Assembly (NCBI GenBank): GCA_015061545.1
Contig: SUWJ01000023.1
Coordinates: 1-35,243 of the forward strand
Source of the DNA: Lentisphaerota bacterium
GTDB lineage: Bacteria > Verrucomicrobiota > Lentisphaeria > Victivallales > Victivallaceae
DNA: 35,243 bases
Direction of reading: 5' to 3'
The notes under the pieces were generated by a model that saw nothing but the letters and a program-made list of their open reading frames with translations, did not search any database and was not told the origin of the DNA. Below are positions 23,652 to 32,763 of this stretch, piece after piece (position 1 is the stretch's first letter; every line of letters starts with the position of its first letter). Both the position numbers and the translations under genes were made by a program.

Positions 23652-26543
23652 TTACTCCATGGTGTAGTGGAAAGCCTTGCCGTCAATCGGCAGGTCGCCC
23701 ATTCCCGCATCGGTCACATCCAAGCCGACGGTTGCGCCCTGCGCCTGACCGTCTTGCTTAAGAGGAGTTGCTTTGGTATAGGAAAGACCTTTGATAGTTT
23801 CAGCCTTTTTGAACGGTGCGGGCGTAATGCGCGTTTTGCCGTCGATCTGACGGATAACGTAGGCGTAGGCTGCCGTCATTTCAGGAAACTCGGTAGTTTC
23901 GCCGCGGCCGTTGAGATAAACAAAGTGTTTGCCGTTGGAGTAATCCACCACATGACCGTTTTTGATAGCGGTGTACTGCAGAAGTTCATCCGGTACGATC
24001 GCCACATGGCCGTAGGGCGGCAAAACATACTCTTCGCCTTCCACATTGACCGTCCAGTTGCCTTCCTTGTTGTGATTTACCCAGGTCTGCAACCCGGTGG
24101 GGTAGACAGCATGGATCCTGCCCGAAGGCTGATGGTTGCCTTTGAGCATTTCCGATGCGGTCATCATCTTACCGTTGATTTCGTATTCGATCCGGTCAGC
24201 AATCTGACCGCCGTAGTATTCCTGCACCTGACGGATCATAAAATAACTCTTCAAAACCGGTTCATAATTTTTGAAGCGTACCGCCAGCCCCTGACGTGGC
24301 TGTGCGCCTTCCCCACTCTGCCCCAGATGCCCGATATTGCCGCAGGCGATTTCGTTGGCCAGCAAATAATCAATATTGGTCTGTCCGACAATGGGCCAGT
24401 CGCTGCCGGTAAAGTTGGATTTCTGATTCAAACGTTTGAGTTTGAAGTCCACGATCAGCGGCAAACCGGCTTTAGTATCGTTGCTGACCGCGTAGTCCAC
24501 ATCCAGCAAACCTGCCCAGTAGAAGGCAGCGCAGCCTTCGCTCCAGATGGGGCCGTTGAACAGCTCTTTCTGCTGCAGCGCCACCAGACCGTAATCGCGC
24601 AGCACGGTGGCAAATTTACCCGCCCCCGGCACGTCGGCATCAAAATCGGTATCTGCCCACGGCGGCGCATTGCTCAATTCGTCCAGATACTGACCGTTCA
24701 GCGAGGGGAAGCGTTTAAGCAGTTCCGTTACATGATGCTTCTGCAATGCCAGCAGCACGCCGGTCTTGGGCCGGAAAATGCCGTCCCAACCGGGAATATA
24801 AGTGTTGTCGTTGTATTTGGTAAGGATCCCGTAGTTGAAAAACGGTTCTTCAGAAAGCGGACTTACTACGCGGGTATCGCTGTAAAAACCGAAACGTTTG
24901 ACATATTTGCGCATACCGTCGGAAAGTTTCCGCGCCGCCGGCGTTCCGCCGTTCTGATGGGCGCCTTCAATCTGGAATGCAATATTGTTCGATTCTACGG
25001 GGGTGCGCTGCAGACCGCTGTGCGTGCGCACAAACATATCCGTTACGCCGTAAGCGTGAAATTTAGCCCACATCGCCAATTCCTGATCCACGTGCGCCAC
25101 TTGCCCCTGCAGCGGATACATACGCGTATGGCAGACCAGATTGCTGGTTTCCTTCAGGAATCTGGAAGCGGGGTTGGCAATATGCGGCATAGTATCATCC
25201 AGTTCGGGCGATACAGTTATGTACATTCTTTCGTAAATCGGGTTGTACTTGCCATTGGTCAGCTTTCCGTAAGAGCTGCCGCCCATCAGACGGGCGGAAT
25301 TTTCTCCCGCATAGACTCTGGCGCCATCGATCCCGCCTCGGCCGCTGCCTTCCATAAGTCCCGCTGCGTTGGAGCTGTACCAATCCAGAAAGACCGACAT
25401 AAAGTAATCATCGGTCGCCATAAAGCGCGGGTAATTCCAGCGGTTGTGCAGATAAGTCAGCGCAAACAATCTGGGGTTGACCGTTCCAGCGGTTTTACCG
25501 CAGTCGAACGCCGTTCCGCCCTCGCTCAAGCTCTTGACTTCCACCGCCAGAGATTTGCCTTTGATGCGGAAATTCAATTCAAATTTGTAGATAACTCCAT
25601 GTCTGCTCCATTGCCAGGTGGTGGCAAGACGGTTATTCTTGAGTTCTTTTTTGAGCAGTTTGGCATTTATGCTGCTGTCGGAGGGGGTGAATTTGACTTT
25701 GCCTACCTGCGCGTGGATACCGCCGTTGACTGCGGGCTGAAAAGTTTTGCCGTTGACCGTTACGCTCAAATCGCTGAGCGTTCCGCTTTCAGGAGTATAA
25801 GTGTAAGCGATTTTGGCATCTTTGCCGTCATAGCGGAAAATGTAGCTGCGGCCATTTTTGGATACGCTGTTTTTGGCGCCTTCCCGCATACCGATCGGCA
25901 TAATGCCGTCTTCGGTCAGCGGGAAAGAATTTTTCATCTTGCCGGAGTCCACCAGTTCCACCTTCGGAACCTTATACGCCCCGATGCGGTCAAAGCAGAG
26001 AAAATCATTCGGGACCCGATTGGAAAGACGGCTGAAGCGGATTCCGGTCAGCACGATCGGGAACTGCACTTTTTCGGGGATCAACCCGGCAGCCGCACCC
26101 CACCAGCGCTGTTTTGCCCAACGGCTGCCGCAACCGCTGGTCGGAACCCGATAGATCATATTTTTGGCATCTTTGATCACAAAGTCGATCTTGGGTATAC
26201 TGCTCAAAGGTCCGAAAATCCAGACATCCAGACCGTCAGCAGCCTCGATTTTCTGCGGCTGAGCCAAGGTTAAAGTTACCGAACCTTTATCAGGGAGATC
26301 CAGCTTGGCGACCTTGTCGCCCCAGAGTTTTATCTTGTCGTATTCGCTCAACGCTGCCGCACCCGACACCTTCCAGCTTGACAGATCGCCTTTAGCCACA
26401 TCCCAAACCAACTCGCTGTGGGGTTTGAGTCCCTGAATGATCTCCCACGGGCGGATCCGCCATTCCGCTTCATCATATGCCCGAACAGCTGTGCTGACGA
26501 GTACCACGCTCATCATCAAAGCAATTAAACACATCTTTTTCAT
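23652..26543 (-). CDS. Secreted putative glycoside hydrolase, tandem paralogue 3 (proximal)
   Basis: 963 residues with signal peptide MKKMCLIALMMSVVLVSTAVRA and mature start YDEAEWRIRPWEI. It has the same N-terminal sandwich, middle sandwich, barrel-like region and conserved C-terminal domain as the other two. The candidate acids are Asp621 (GQYLDELSNAPPW) and Glu669 (GPIWSEGCAAFYWAG). In the N-terminal half it is closer to paralogue 1 (SEYDKIKLWGDKVAKL; GRSYIFRYDGKDAKIAYTYTP), whereas its C-terminal end is nearly identical to paralogue 2: a mosaic pattern. AGGAG precedes the ATG by seven bases and the GH2 gene ends 23 bases upstream, so the four genes form one operon probably controlled by the divergent AraC protein. 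Confidence 0.8.
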   Translation of the reverse strand: MKKMCLIALMMSVVLVSTAVRAYDEAEWRIRPWEIIQGLKPHSELVWDVAKGDLSSWKVSGAAALSEYDKIKLWGDKVAKLDLPDKGSVTLTLAQPQKIEAADGLDVWIFGPLSSIPKIDFVIKDAKNMIYRVPTSGCGSRWAKQRWWGAAAGLIPEKVQFPIVLTGIRFSRLSNRVPNDFLCFDRIGAYKVPKVELVDSGKMKNSFPLTEDGIMPIGMREGAKNSVSKNGRSYIFRYDGKDAKIAYTYTPESGTLSDLSVTVNGKTFQPAVNGGIHAQVGKVKFTPSDSSINAKLLKKELKNNRLATTWQWSRHGVIYKFELNFRIKGKSLAVEVKSLSEGGTAFDCGKTAGTVNPRLFALTYLHNRWNYPRFMATDDYFMSVFLDWYSSNAAGLMEGSGRGGIDGARVYAGENSARLMGGSSYGKLTNGKYNPIYERMYITVSPELDDTMPHIANPASRFLKETSNLVCHTRMYPLQGQVAHVDQELAMWAKFHAYGVTDMFVRTHSGLQRTPVESNNIAFQIEGAHQNGGTPAARKLSDGMRKYVKRFGFYSDTRVVSPLSEEPFFNYGILTKYNDNTYIPGWDGIFRPKTGVLLALQKHHVTELLKRFPSLNGQYLDELSNAPPWADTDFDADVPGAGKFATVLRDYGLVALQQKELFNGPIWSEGCAAFYWAGLLDVDYAVSNDTKAGLPLIVDFKLKRLNQKSNFTGSDWPIVGQTNIDYLLANEIACGNIGHLGQSGEGAQPRQGLAVRFKNYEPVLKSYFMIRQVQEYYGGQIADRIEYEINGKMMTASEMLKGNHQPSGRIHAVYPTGLQTWVNHNKEGNWTVNVEGEEYVLPPYGHVAIVPDELLQYTAIKNGHVVDYSNGKHFVYLNGRGETTEFPEMTAAYAYVIRQIDGKTRITPAPFKKAETIKGLSYTKATPLKQDGQAQGATVGLDVTDAGMGDLPIDGKAFHYTME

Positions 26544-26566
26544 GTTGCGACTCCTGTTCCGAAAAG

Positions 26567-28354
26567 TTAATTTTTTTCATACGCAGCAGTACGCTGCTGG
26601 ATGGCACACAATTTGCTGACATCGAACTTGGGCGAACGGTCGAAGTAATAAATGCCGTTTTCTTCAATAAATACATCGGTCAGCTGGGAGTAGCAGTAAC
26701 CGAACATACCTTCGTGATCCAGCAGTGCATTGACCAGACCTTCAAAACGCTTGTAGAATGCTTCCAGCGTCTGGGGCGGTTCGCCGTAGCCCCAGGAATC
26801 ATCGCCGGAAACCTTCTCGGGATTCCATCTTATGCCGCCGAATTCGCTGTTGAAGAAGGGCTGGCCGCGGTAGGGAACACATCTGCCCGCGGCAATATTA
26901 TAAGCAGCTTTATCATAAAGATCCACATAATGAGCGGCAAACTTTTCCGGATCCTGCTCGTAATCGTGAGTATCGTACACATCGGCTTCGCGGATCTTGT
27001 GCGACCAGCCGGAGCTGTCCAGCACGGGGCGGGTACGGTCGGCATTTTTTGCCGCCAGGAAGCACCCCCGCATAATATCATCCAGCGAAAGGAACACATC
27101 CGGCTGCGGCCAATGGTCAAACCCCGACTCGTTGATGGCGCACCAGCCGATGATCGAAGGATGCGAGTAATCCCGCTCGATCGCTTCCAGCCATTGCGCG
27201 ATCAAAGTCGCCCCGGGCTGGCAGAGATAAGGATCGGCAAAAGAAAGATAGGAGCGTTCAAAACCCCAGTCGCCGAATTCGCCCCACACCAGATAGCCCA
27301 TACGGTCGGCGTGATAGAGAAAACGTTCTTCAAAAACTTTTTCGTGCAGACGCGCCCCGTTGAATCCCGCTGCCATGGAAAGTTTGATATCGTTGATCAA
27401 CGCTTCATCGCTGGGTGCAGTCAGGATGCCGTCAGGGTAGTAGCCCTGATCCAGTACCAGCCGCTGAAAAACTTTCTTGCCGTTGAGCAGAAATTTATTG
27501 CCGTCGATCGTGACCGAACGCATCCCGCCGTAGCAGGCGGCGCTTTCCAGAACCGAACCGTCGGCACCGCGCAGCTCCAGATCGATATCGTACAGATAAG
27601 GATCTTCTATGCTCCACTCGCGGTAATACTCCTGCGGGATCACCAGATCGATTTCGGGCGTAAAATCCACATCGGTCTGCACTTCGCCTTCAGCGACAAC
27701 CTTGCCGTCATACTTCAGCGCAGCATAGACACTCAAACCGCTGCGGTTGGCAGAAAGCGGCACTTCCACGCGGAAACGCTTGCTGCCGCGCAAGGGAGTA
27801 ATGCGGGGGCGTTTCATATAAACTTCGGGCACCGCTTCCATCCAGACGGTCTGCCAGATACCTGTGGTGCGGGTGTAGCGGCAGCCGTAGGTCTGATAGA
27901 TATCGGACTGCTTACCGAAAGGTTTGCGGAACTTGCCGTCGCGGGCGCGCAGCACCAGCACAAAACTCTTTTTATCCGTCATGCCCAAATCGCAGGTAAA
28001 GGGTGTGAAACCGCCCCGGTGACGATAGACTTCTTCGCCGTCGATCCAAAGCGTTGTATCGTAATCAACACCCTGAAAATGAAGCAGCAGCCGCTTATTG
28101 CTCCAACCTTCGGGAACGACAACTTCCTTGCGATACCAGACCGCATCCATAAAATCGGTGCAGCCGATGCCCGACAACGTCGATTCGGGGCAGAACGGCA
28201 CGGTGATGACCCGGTCAAGCTCCTGATTGACCAGACCGCGATTTTCGCCGCTGTCGCCCTGATCGATGCTGAATTGCCATTGACCATTCAAATTCAGCCA
28301 ATCTTTTTTAACAAAAGACGGCCGCGGATATTCGCTGCGTGGAATATTACTCAC
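26567..28354 (-). CDS. Glycoside hydrolase family 2 enzyme (beta-galactosidase/glucuronidase-like)
   Basis: 595 residues from a GTG at 28354, chosen because AAGGAGG lies six bases upstream; the frame is open 11 codons further but without a better signal. A jelly-roll sugar-binding domain (residues about 10-175), an Ig-like domain (176-280) and a TIM barrel (281-595) follow the GH2 order. Glu409 in GWCAINES is the expected acid/base and Glu504 in FFNSEFGG the expected nucleophile. GH2 members remove beta-linked galactose, glucuronate, mannose and other sugars; the length is near that of beta-glucuronidases but the substrate is not determinable. No signal peptide, so it should act in the cytoplasm on products of the three secreted paralogues encoded behind it. 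First gene of the operon. Confidence 0.92.
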   Translation of the reverse strand: MSNIPRSEYPRPSFVKKDWLNLNGQWQFSIDQGDSGENRGLVNQELDRVITVPFCPESTLSGIGCTDFMDAVWYRKEVVVPEGWSNKRLLLHFQGVDYDTTLWIDGEEVYRHRGGFTPFTCDLGMTDKKSFVLVLRARDGKFRKPFGKQSDIYQTYGCRYTRTTGIWQTVWMEAVPEVYMKRPRITPLRGSKRFRVEVPLSANRSGLSVYAALKYDGKVVAEGEVQTDVDFTPEIDLVIPQEYYREWSIEDPYLYDIDLELRGADGSVLESAACYGGMRSVTIDGNKFLLNGKKVFQRLVLDQGYYPDGILTAPSDEALINDIKLSMAAGFNGARLHEKVFEERFLYHADRMGYLVWGEFGDWGFERSYLSFADPYLCQPGATLIAQWLEAIERDYSHPSIIGWCAINESGFDHWPQPDVFLSLDDIMRGCFLAAKNADRTRPVLDSSGWSHKIREADVYDTHDYEQDPEKFAAHYVDLYDKAAYNIAAGRCVPYRGQPFFNSEFGGIRWNPEKVSGDDSWGYGEPPQTLEAFYKRFEGLVNALLDHEGMFGYCYSQLTDVFIEENGIYYFDRSPKFDVSKLCAIQQRTAAYEKN

Positions 28355-28400
28355 AAAAAACCTCCTTGAAAAATTTGCAAAAAACAACTGTACATATTAA

Positions 28401-28429
28401 AGTATATCATCATTTCGGCGCTTTTGCAA
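28401..28429 (-). promoter_or_regulatory. Promoter of the GH2/three-paralogue operon
   Basis: On the minus strand TTGCAA (28429-28424), exact 17-base spacer, TATACT (28406-28401). Both hexamers are near consensus; the leader is about 45 bases. Confidence 0.65.
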
Positions 28430-28434
28430 TGCAA
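28424..28434. promoter_or_regulatory. Candidate operator, inverted repeat TTGCA-A-TGCAA
   Basis: A perfect 5-1-5 inverted repeat covers the -35 hexamer of the operon promoter and lies 30 bases before the AraC-type gene. Its position suits control of both divergent units, but AraC proteins often use direct repeats, so the binder is unproven. Confidence 0.45.
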
Positions 28435-28464
28435 TTTTATATCATTTTTATAAGGTTTTGAATC

Positions 28465-29331
28465 ATGCGACAGGAAATTACTGCAACTTTAGCCGAGCAG
28501 GAGTTCCCTTTGGGTATAACTCTGCACATGGCAGGCATCACCCGTCCGGATCCGCGTTACCACATGAAGCGATGGAATCACACGGGGTATTATATATTTG
28601 AATATATCCTCAGCGGCAGCGGAATCCTTGAAACCGAAGATACCTCTTATTATCCGCAAGCGGGTGACGCCTATGTTATCACTCAAGGTCTGCCATGCGA
28701 ATACTATGCCGCCCGCAGCGACCCGTGGAAAAAAATCTGGTTCAATGTCAACGGAGATCTTATCGACAGCCTTTGTATGCACTACCAGATCAGCGGAATC
28801 ATGTACTTTCCGCAATGCCAGCTGGAAAAGGAGTTCCGCCGCGCCATCGACATCGTATTCAAAGGCGGGAATGACGCATATCATGAATTTACCCTGGCGA
28901 TCCACGGCATCATTGCCCGGCTCAGCGAATACAATTTCCGCAGCAAAATATCGCATCCCTTCCCCGAAGACGCACGGATTCTCAAAGAGTATCTGGACGG
29001 CAACTGGGCAAAAAAATTCTCCCAGAAAAAACTCTGTTCGCTCATCAACAAATCGCCCGCCCAAATGCAGCGCATATTCAAAAAAGCGCTCGGCATCCCC
29101 CCGGGGCAATATGTGCAGCAGAAAAAACTGAATATGGCGATCCAATATCTGGAAAATACCAACTTCACCAACCGGCGCATTGCCGAGCATCTCGGTTTTT
29201 CCAACGAGTATTACTTTGCCAACTGGTTCAAAGAACAAACCGGCTCCGCTCCCAAATCGCTTATTGCCGATCGCTCACATCAACAGCCTGTAACGTCTGA
29301 AAAGCGTACAGACAGCACGGAAAAGGACTGA
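28465..29331 (+). CDS. AraC-family transcriptional regulator
   Basis: 288 residues. The N-terminal part (about 15-110) looks like the cupin-type sugar-sensing domain of AraC regulators (YYIFEYILSGSGILETEDTSYYPQAGDAYVI). The C-terminal part (about 185-272) has the two helix-turn-helix motifs of the family, with the signature IAEHLGFSNEYYFANWFKEQTGSAPKSL. It reads away from the GH2/paralogue operon, with 110 bases between the start codons containing the operon promoter and an inverted repeat. The likely role is activation of that operon by a sugar derived from its substrate. AAGG at about 28452 precedes the ATG. The last 20 residues are a polar, probably disordered tail. Confidence 0.93.
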   Translation: MRQEITATLAEQEFPLGITLHMAGITRPDPRYHMKRWNHTGYYIFEYILSGSGILETEDTSYYPQAGDAYVITQGLPCEYYAARSDPWKKIWFNVNGDLIDSLCMHYQISGIMYFPQCQLEKEFRRAIDIVFKGGNDAYHEFTLAIHGIIARLSEYNFRSKISHPFPEDARILKEYLDGNWAKKFSQKKLCSLINKSPAQMQRIFKKALGIPPGQYVQQKKLNMAIQYLENTNFTNRRIAEHLGFSNEYYFANWFKEQTGSAPKSLIADRSHQQPVTSEKRTDSTEKD

Positions 29332-29370
29332 AAAACTATTATAAATCTGCAATTTTCATTAGTGAACACA

Positions 29371-29413
29371 CCTTGGATAAATAAATACTTATCTTGAGGT
29401 AACTTTTTATTTT
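29371..29413 (+). terminator. Weak terminator candidate after the AraC gene
   Basis: CCT..GATAA pairs with TTATC..AGG across an AT-rich loop, followed by AACTTTTTATTTT. The stem is short and interrupted. Confidence 0.35.
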
Positions 29414-29481
29414 CCTGTATAAATATTACAAATTACATCTTTTCAGCAGCGCTGTGCGCTAATAATTGACGGCAAGAAAAA

Positions 29482-29510
29482 TTGTATTTTGCCGACTTTG
29501 GATGTATTTT
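29482..29510 (+). promoter_or_regulatory. Promoter candidate for the Aas-like gene
   Basis: TTGTAT (29482-29487), 17-base spacer, TATTTT (29505-29510), about 75 bases before the start codon. It overlaps the right arm of an inverted repeat (CGGCAA near 29470 with TTGCCG near 29490). Confidence 0.45.
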
Positions 29511-29584
29511 ATAGCAAACCAGAATTACAAATCCGTCGCAACAGGCAACTTGTGCATGAACGCAGTTGACGGATAAAAAAATCA

Positions 29585-31897
29585 ATGGGGATTGGCATGA
29601 CTGAAAAATTTTCTGAACTCTGGAACGTTGTCTGGCCGTGGCTGCAAGATTGGTATTCTGCAATAATCGTTGCGGTTGTTGTGTTGATAATCATGTCACC
29701 GCGTCTGGTGCTGCGGATAGCAGCAAAGATGATACGTCTGGTAATGTTCCGCGTCAGAGTGGTCGGACGGGAAAATATGCCCTGTTCGGGTCCGATCCTG
29801 CTGGTATCCAACCACGTTTCGCTGGTTGACCTGCTGATGATCCAGGCGGTGGTAAAACAGCGGGTGCGTTTTCTGGTGCGTACCGAGGTGATCAACTTTA
29901 TTCCCACCCGTTTGATCTTCTGGTATCTGGGGGTGCTGGCAGTTCCCAGCGCACGGCATCCTAAAAAGATGAAGAAATTTTTTGCCGATATCCAGAATCG
30001 GCTGCGGGAGGGCGAAACGATCTGCTTCTTTCCCGAAGGGGCGATTTCGGGCAGCGGTAATTTGATGCGCTTCCGTTCGGGAGTTCAGTCGCTGGTACCG
30101 CCCGAAACTCAGGTAACGGTGATCCCCATGCGTCTGGGCATGATCCACGGCCGTCTGACCGGGATCTACAAGAAAAAGCTCCATTTCCGCAAACTCACCC
30201 GCTGGCCGGTGGATTACTCCATTGCCATCGGTGAACCTATCGAACACGATCTGACCGCCTTCCAGCTGCGTCAGAAGATCTCCGAGTTGGGAGCGATTGC
30301 CGAAACTGCACCCCAGCCCGGCGAACGGCCCATTCATACCGAGTTTATCTTCCGTGCCAAACGGCGTTTATTCGGCAAGATCTTTTTCGATGCCTCCACC
30401 GGCAAGTGGTTCAGCAACTTCAAAATGCTGCTGCTGACAATCATGCTCTCCAAAGTAGTGCGCAAGATCGACAAAGGTACTTCGGGATATACGGGCGTGC
30501 TGCTGCCCAATACGCCGATTGCGGCGGGGGTGATGCTGGCGATCCAATCCGCTGACCGTACCCCGGCAGTAATGAATTTCAGCGCGGGTGAACAAGTGGC
30601 GCTGGAATCCATGCGCAGAGCGGGAGTCAAAACGATTCTGACCAGCCGCAAATTTCTGGAAAAACTCAAGTGGAACGCTTCCGAAGAGATGGTGCTGCTG
30701 GAAGATATTGTGCCGACCATCAGCAAAAAGCAGAAATTCCTGACTATCCTTATGGTACTCTTTCTGCCCACCCGCACGCTGGTGCGCAACATTGCTCCGT
30801 TGAGCTGCTACAATATGTTCCAGCAGGCGGTGCTGCTCTTTTCCAGCGGCTCGACCGGCAAACCCAAAGCGGTAATGCTGACTCAGCGCAATGTGAACAG
30901 CGATATTCAGTCGTTTATCCGCGTGGTGGACTGGTCAACCAATGACCGGGTGGTGGGTAATCTGCCGATCTTCCACTCGTTCGGTTTTACGGTCTGCTTT
31001 GCGTTGTCGGCAACTACAGGGACCCCGGTATCTTACGTGGCAAATCCGCTGGATTCGGCGCTGATCGTCAAAACCTGCCGCGAATTCAAAGTGACCATTC
31101 TCTGCGCTACGCCCACCTTTTTGCAGAAGTATATGATGAAGGCTCAGAGCGATGACTTTAAAACGCTGCGTCTGTGTGTTACCGGAGCGGAAAAACTGCG
31201 TACCGAACTGGCGGAGCGCTACCGCAACCTGACCGGGCGCGATATTGTGGAAGGTTACGGCTGTACGGAACTTTCGCCCATTGTGACGATCAATTTGAAC
31301 AACTCGATCTTCACGCTGGGAACCAAGAGCGATCATCCGGGCAGTATCGGTTGTCCGCTGCCGGGGATTCATGCCCGCATTGTGGATGTAAATACCGGTG
31401 TGGAACTGCCTCCCGGCGCCGACGGCCGCTTGCAGGTACGCGCCGGAACAGTTATGAAAGGTTATCTCAACGATCCTGAACTTACCGCGCAGGTGATTCA
31501 GAACAACTATTACGACACCGGCGACATTGCCCACATGGACGAAGACGGCTACATCTACATTACCGGTCGCGCCAGTCGTTTCAGCAAGATCGGCGGCGAA
31601 ATGGTTCCCCACGAAGGGGTGGAAGATGCCATCACCCGGGTCCTGCATTCCGAAACCCGCGAAGTGGCGGTGGCAGGACGCAGCGACCGTCTGAAAGGGG
31701 AACGTCTGGTCATATTCCATATTCTGGAAAATATCGACACCGCGGCGATCATTGCCGGATTGCGGGCGGAAGGGTTGCCCAATATCTGGATCCCCAAAGC
31801 CGATGACTTTGTCAAAGTCGATCATCTGCCGGTGCTGGGCAGCGGCAAGCTGGATCTGCTGGCGCTGAAAAAGATGGTCGAAGCGCTGGAAAAATAA
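29585..31897 (+). CDS. Aas-like bifunctional acyltransferase / acyl-ACP synthetase
   Basis: 770 residues. One hydrophobic segment (about 23-38) precedes a PlsC-type acyltransferase domain with the HX4D motif (NHVSLVD, His77/Asp82) and FPEG at 150-153. From about residue 280 an AMP-binding adenylation domain follows, with P-loop LLFSSGSTGKPK near 416-427, EGYGCTELSP, and YDTGDIAHMDEDGYIYITGR. This order matches E. coli Aas (about 720 residues), which activates fatty acids on acyl carrier protein and re-acylates lysophospholipids at the inner membrane. No MFS flippase domain is fused, unlike some relatives. The start could be ATG 29585 or ATG 29597; the latter has GGGGA five bases upstream. Single gene with a terminator at 31926. 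Confidence 0.88.
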   Translation: MGIGMTEKFSELWNVVWPWLQDWYSAIIVAVVVLIIMSPRLVLRIAAKMIRLVMFRVRVVGRENMPCSGPILLVSNHVSLVDLLMIQAVVKQRVRFLVRTEVINFIPTRLIFWYLGVLAVPSARHPKKMKKFFADIQNRLREGETICFFPEGAISGSGNLMRFRSGVQSLVPPETQVTVIPMRLGMIHGRLTGIYKKKLHFRKLTRWPVDYSIAIGEPIEHDLTAFQLRQKISELGAIAETAPQPGERPIHTEFIFRAKRRLFGKIFFDASTGKWFSNFKMLLLTIMLSKVVRKIDKGTSGYTGVLLPNTPIAAGVMLAIQSADRTPAVMNFSAGEQVALESMRRAGVKTILTSRKFLEKLKWNASEEMVLLEDIVPTISKKQKFLTILMVLFLPTRTLVRNIAPLSCYNMFQQAVLLFSSGSTGKPKAVMLTQRNVNSDIQSFIRVVDWSTNDRVVGNLPIFHSFGFTVCFALSATTGTPVSYVANPLDSALIVKTCREFKVTILCATPTFLQKYMMKAQSDDFKTLRLCVTGAEKLRTELAERYRNLTGRDIVEGYGCTELSPIVTINLNNSIFTLGTKSDHPGSIGCPLPGIHARIVDVNTGVELPPGADGRLQVRAGTVMKGYLNDPELTAQVIQNNYYDTGDIAHMDEDGYIYITGRASRFSKIGGEMVPHEGVEDAITRVLHSETREVAVAGRSDRLKGERLVIFHILENIDTAAIIAGLRAEGLPNIWIPKADDFVKVDHLPVLGSGKLDLLALKKMVEALEK

Positions 31898-31925
31898 ACC
31901 TTGCGATTATAAACCTGACGGATAG

Positions 31926-31953
31926 CTTCTGCTGAAATGTTGCAGAAGTTTTT
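31926..31953 (+). terminator. Rho-independent terminator after the Aas-like gene
   Basis: CTTCTGC (31926-31932) pairs with GCAGAAG (31942-31948), followed by TTTTT. It lies only 12 bases upstream of the pyrE promoter. Confidence 0.8.
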
Positions 31954-31964
31954 CAAGCCGGAGG

Positions 31965-31992
31965 TTGTTTTTACCGCATAAAGAGTTATATT
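31965..31992 (+). promoter_or_regulatory. pyrE promoter
   Basis: TTGTTT (31965-31970), 16-base spacer, TATATT (31987-31992). The leader of about 60 bases contains a small stem (GCGGC / GCCGC at 32008-32022) and AAAGGAAG before the ATG at 32059. Confidence 0.55.
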
Positions 31993-32058
31993 AAATGACA
32001 ACGTAACGCGGCGCTGTGCCGCTCTCTGCTGATTAAACGTCAGAAAAAGGAAGATATT

Positions 32059-32733
32059 ATGGAACAGTACAAGCAGGAATTTATCGAATTTATGATTGAT
32101 TGCCAGGTTTTGAAATTTGGCGATTTTGTAACTAAAAGCGGCCGTAAGACGCCGTTTTTCGTCAACACCGGTTTCTACCGCACGGGGTCGCAGCTGCGCA
32201 AGCTGGGCGAATACTATGCCCAGGCAATCAAAAATGCCTTCGGCTTGGAGTTTGATGTGCTTTTCGGGCCTGCCTACAAAGGTATTCCGTTGTCGGTAAC
32301 GACCAGCATTGCGCTGTCGGAAAAATACGATGCCGACATTTGCTACTGCTCCAACCGCAAAGAGGTCAAAGATCACGGCGATAAAGGTATTCTGCTGGGC
32401 GGCCCGATCAAAGACGGCGACAAGGTTGTCATTATTGAAGACGTCACCACCGCCGGCACCAGCATCGGCGAAACGCTGCCGATCCTCAAAGCTCAGGGCA
32501 ATGTGGATGTGCTGGGTCTGGTGGTCAGCGTTGACCGTATGGAACGGGGTCAGGGCGAAAAAAGCGCGCTGTGCGAAATTTCGGAAAAATACGGCTTTAA
32601 AACCTGCGCTATTGTTACCATGCAGGAAGTTATCGAACACCTGTACAACCGCCCGTATAAAGGCAAAGTTATCATCGACGATACTCTGATGAGTGCGATC
32701 AACGCCTACTACGAACAGTACGGCGCCAAATAA
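32059..32733 (+). CDS. pyrE: Orotate phosphoribosyltransferase
   Basis: 224 residues. The PRPP-binding signature VVIIEDVTTAGTS (123-135) is complete, with the paired acidic residues Glu127-Asp128. The N-terminal LKFGDFVTKSGRKTPFFVN (18-36) and FGPAYKGIPL (69-78) are typical PyrE stretches, and the flexible catalytic-loop region is represented by SNRKEVKDHGDKG (98-110). The enzyme joins orotate and PRPP to make OMP in pyrimidine synthesis, as a cytoplasmic dimer. AAAGGAAG precedes the ATG. It is followed after 78 bases by a nucleoside deoxyribosyltransferase-like gene, so the pair may form a small nucleotide-metabolism operon. Confidence 0.96.
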   Translation: MEQYKQEFIEFMIDCQVLKFGDFVTKSGRKTPFFVNTGFYRTGSQLRKLGEYYAQAIKNAFGLEFDVLFGPAYKGIPLSVTTSIALSEKYDADICYCSNRKEVKDHGDKGILLGGPIKDGDKVVIIEDVTTAGTSIGETLPILKAQGNVDVLGLVVSVDRMERGQGEKSALCEISEKYGFKTCAIVTMQEVIEHLYNRPYKGKVIIDDTLMSAINAYYEQYGAK

Positions 32734-32763
32734 CGCATAATTTTTCTGAAGCAACCGGGGCTA

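Noticed and set aside
17749-26273. Several plus-strand frames of 400-880 codons across the three paralogues
   Set aside because: They are mutually similar only because the real genes are paralogues; no motifs or ribosome binding sites.
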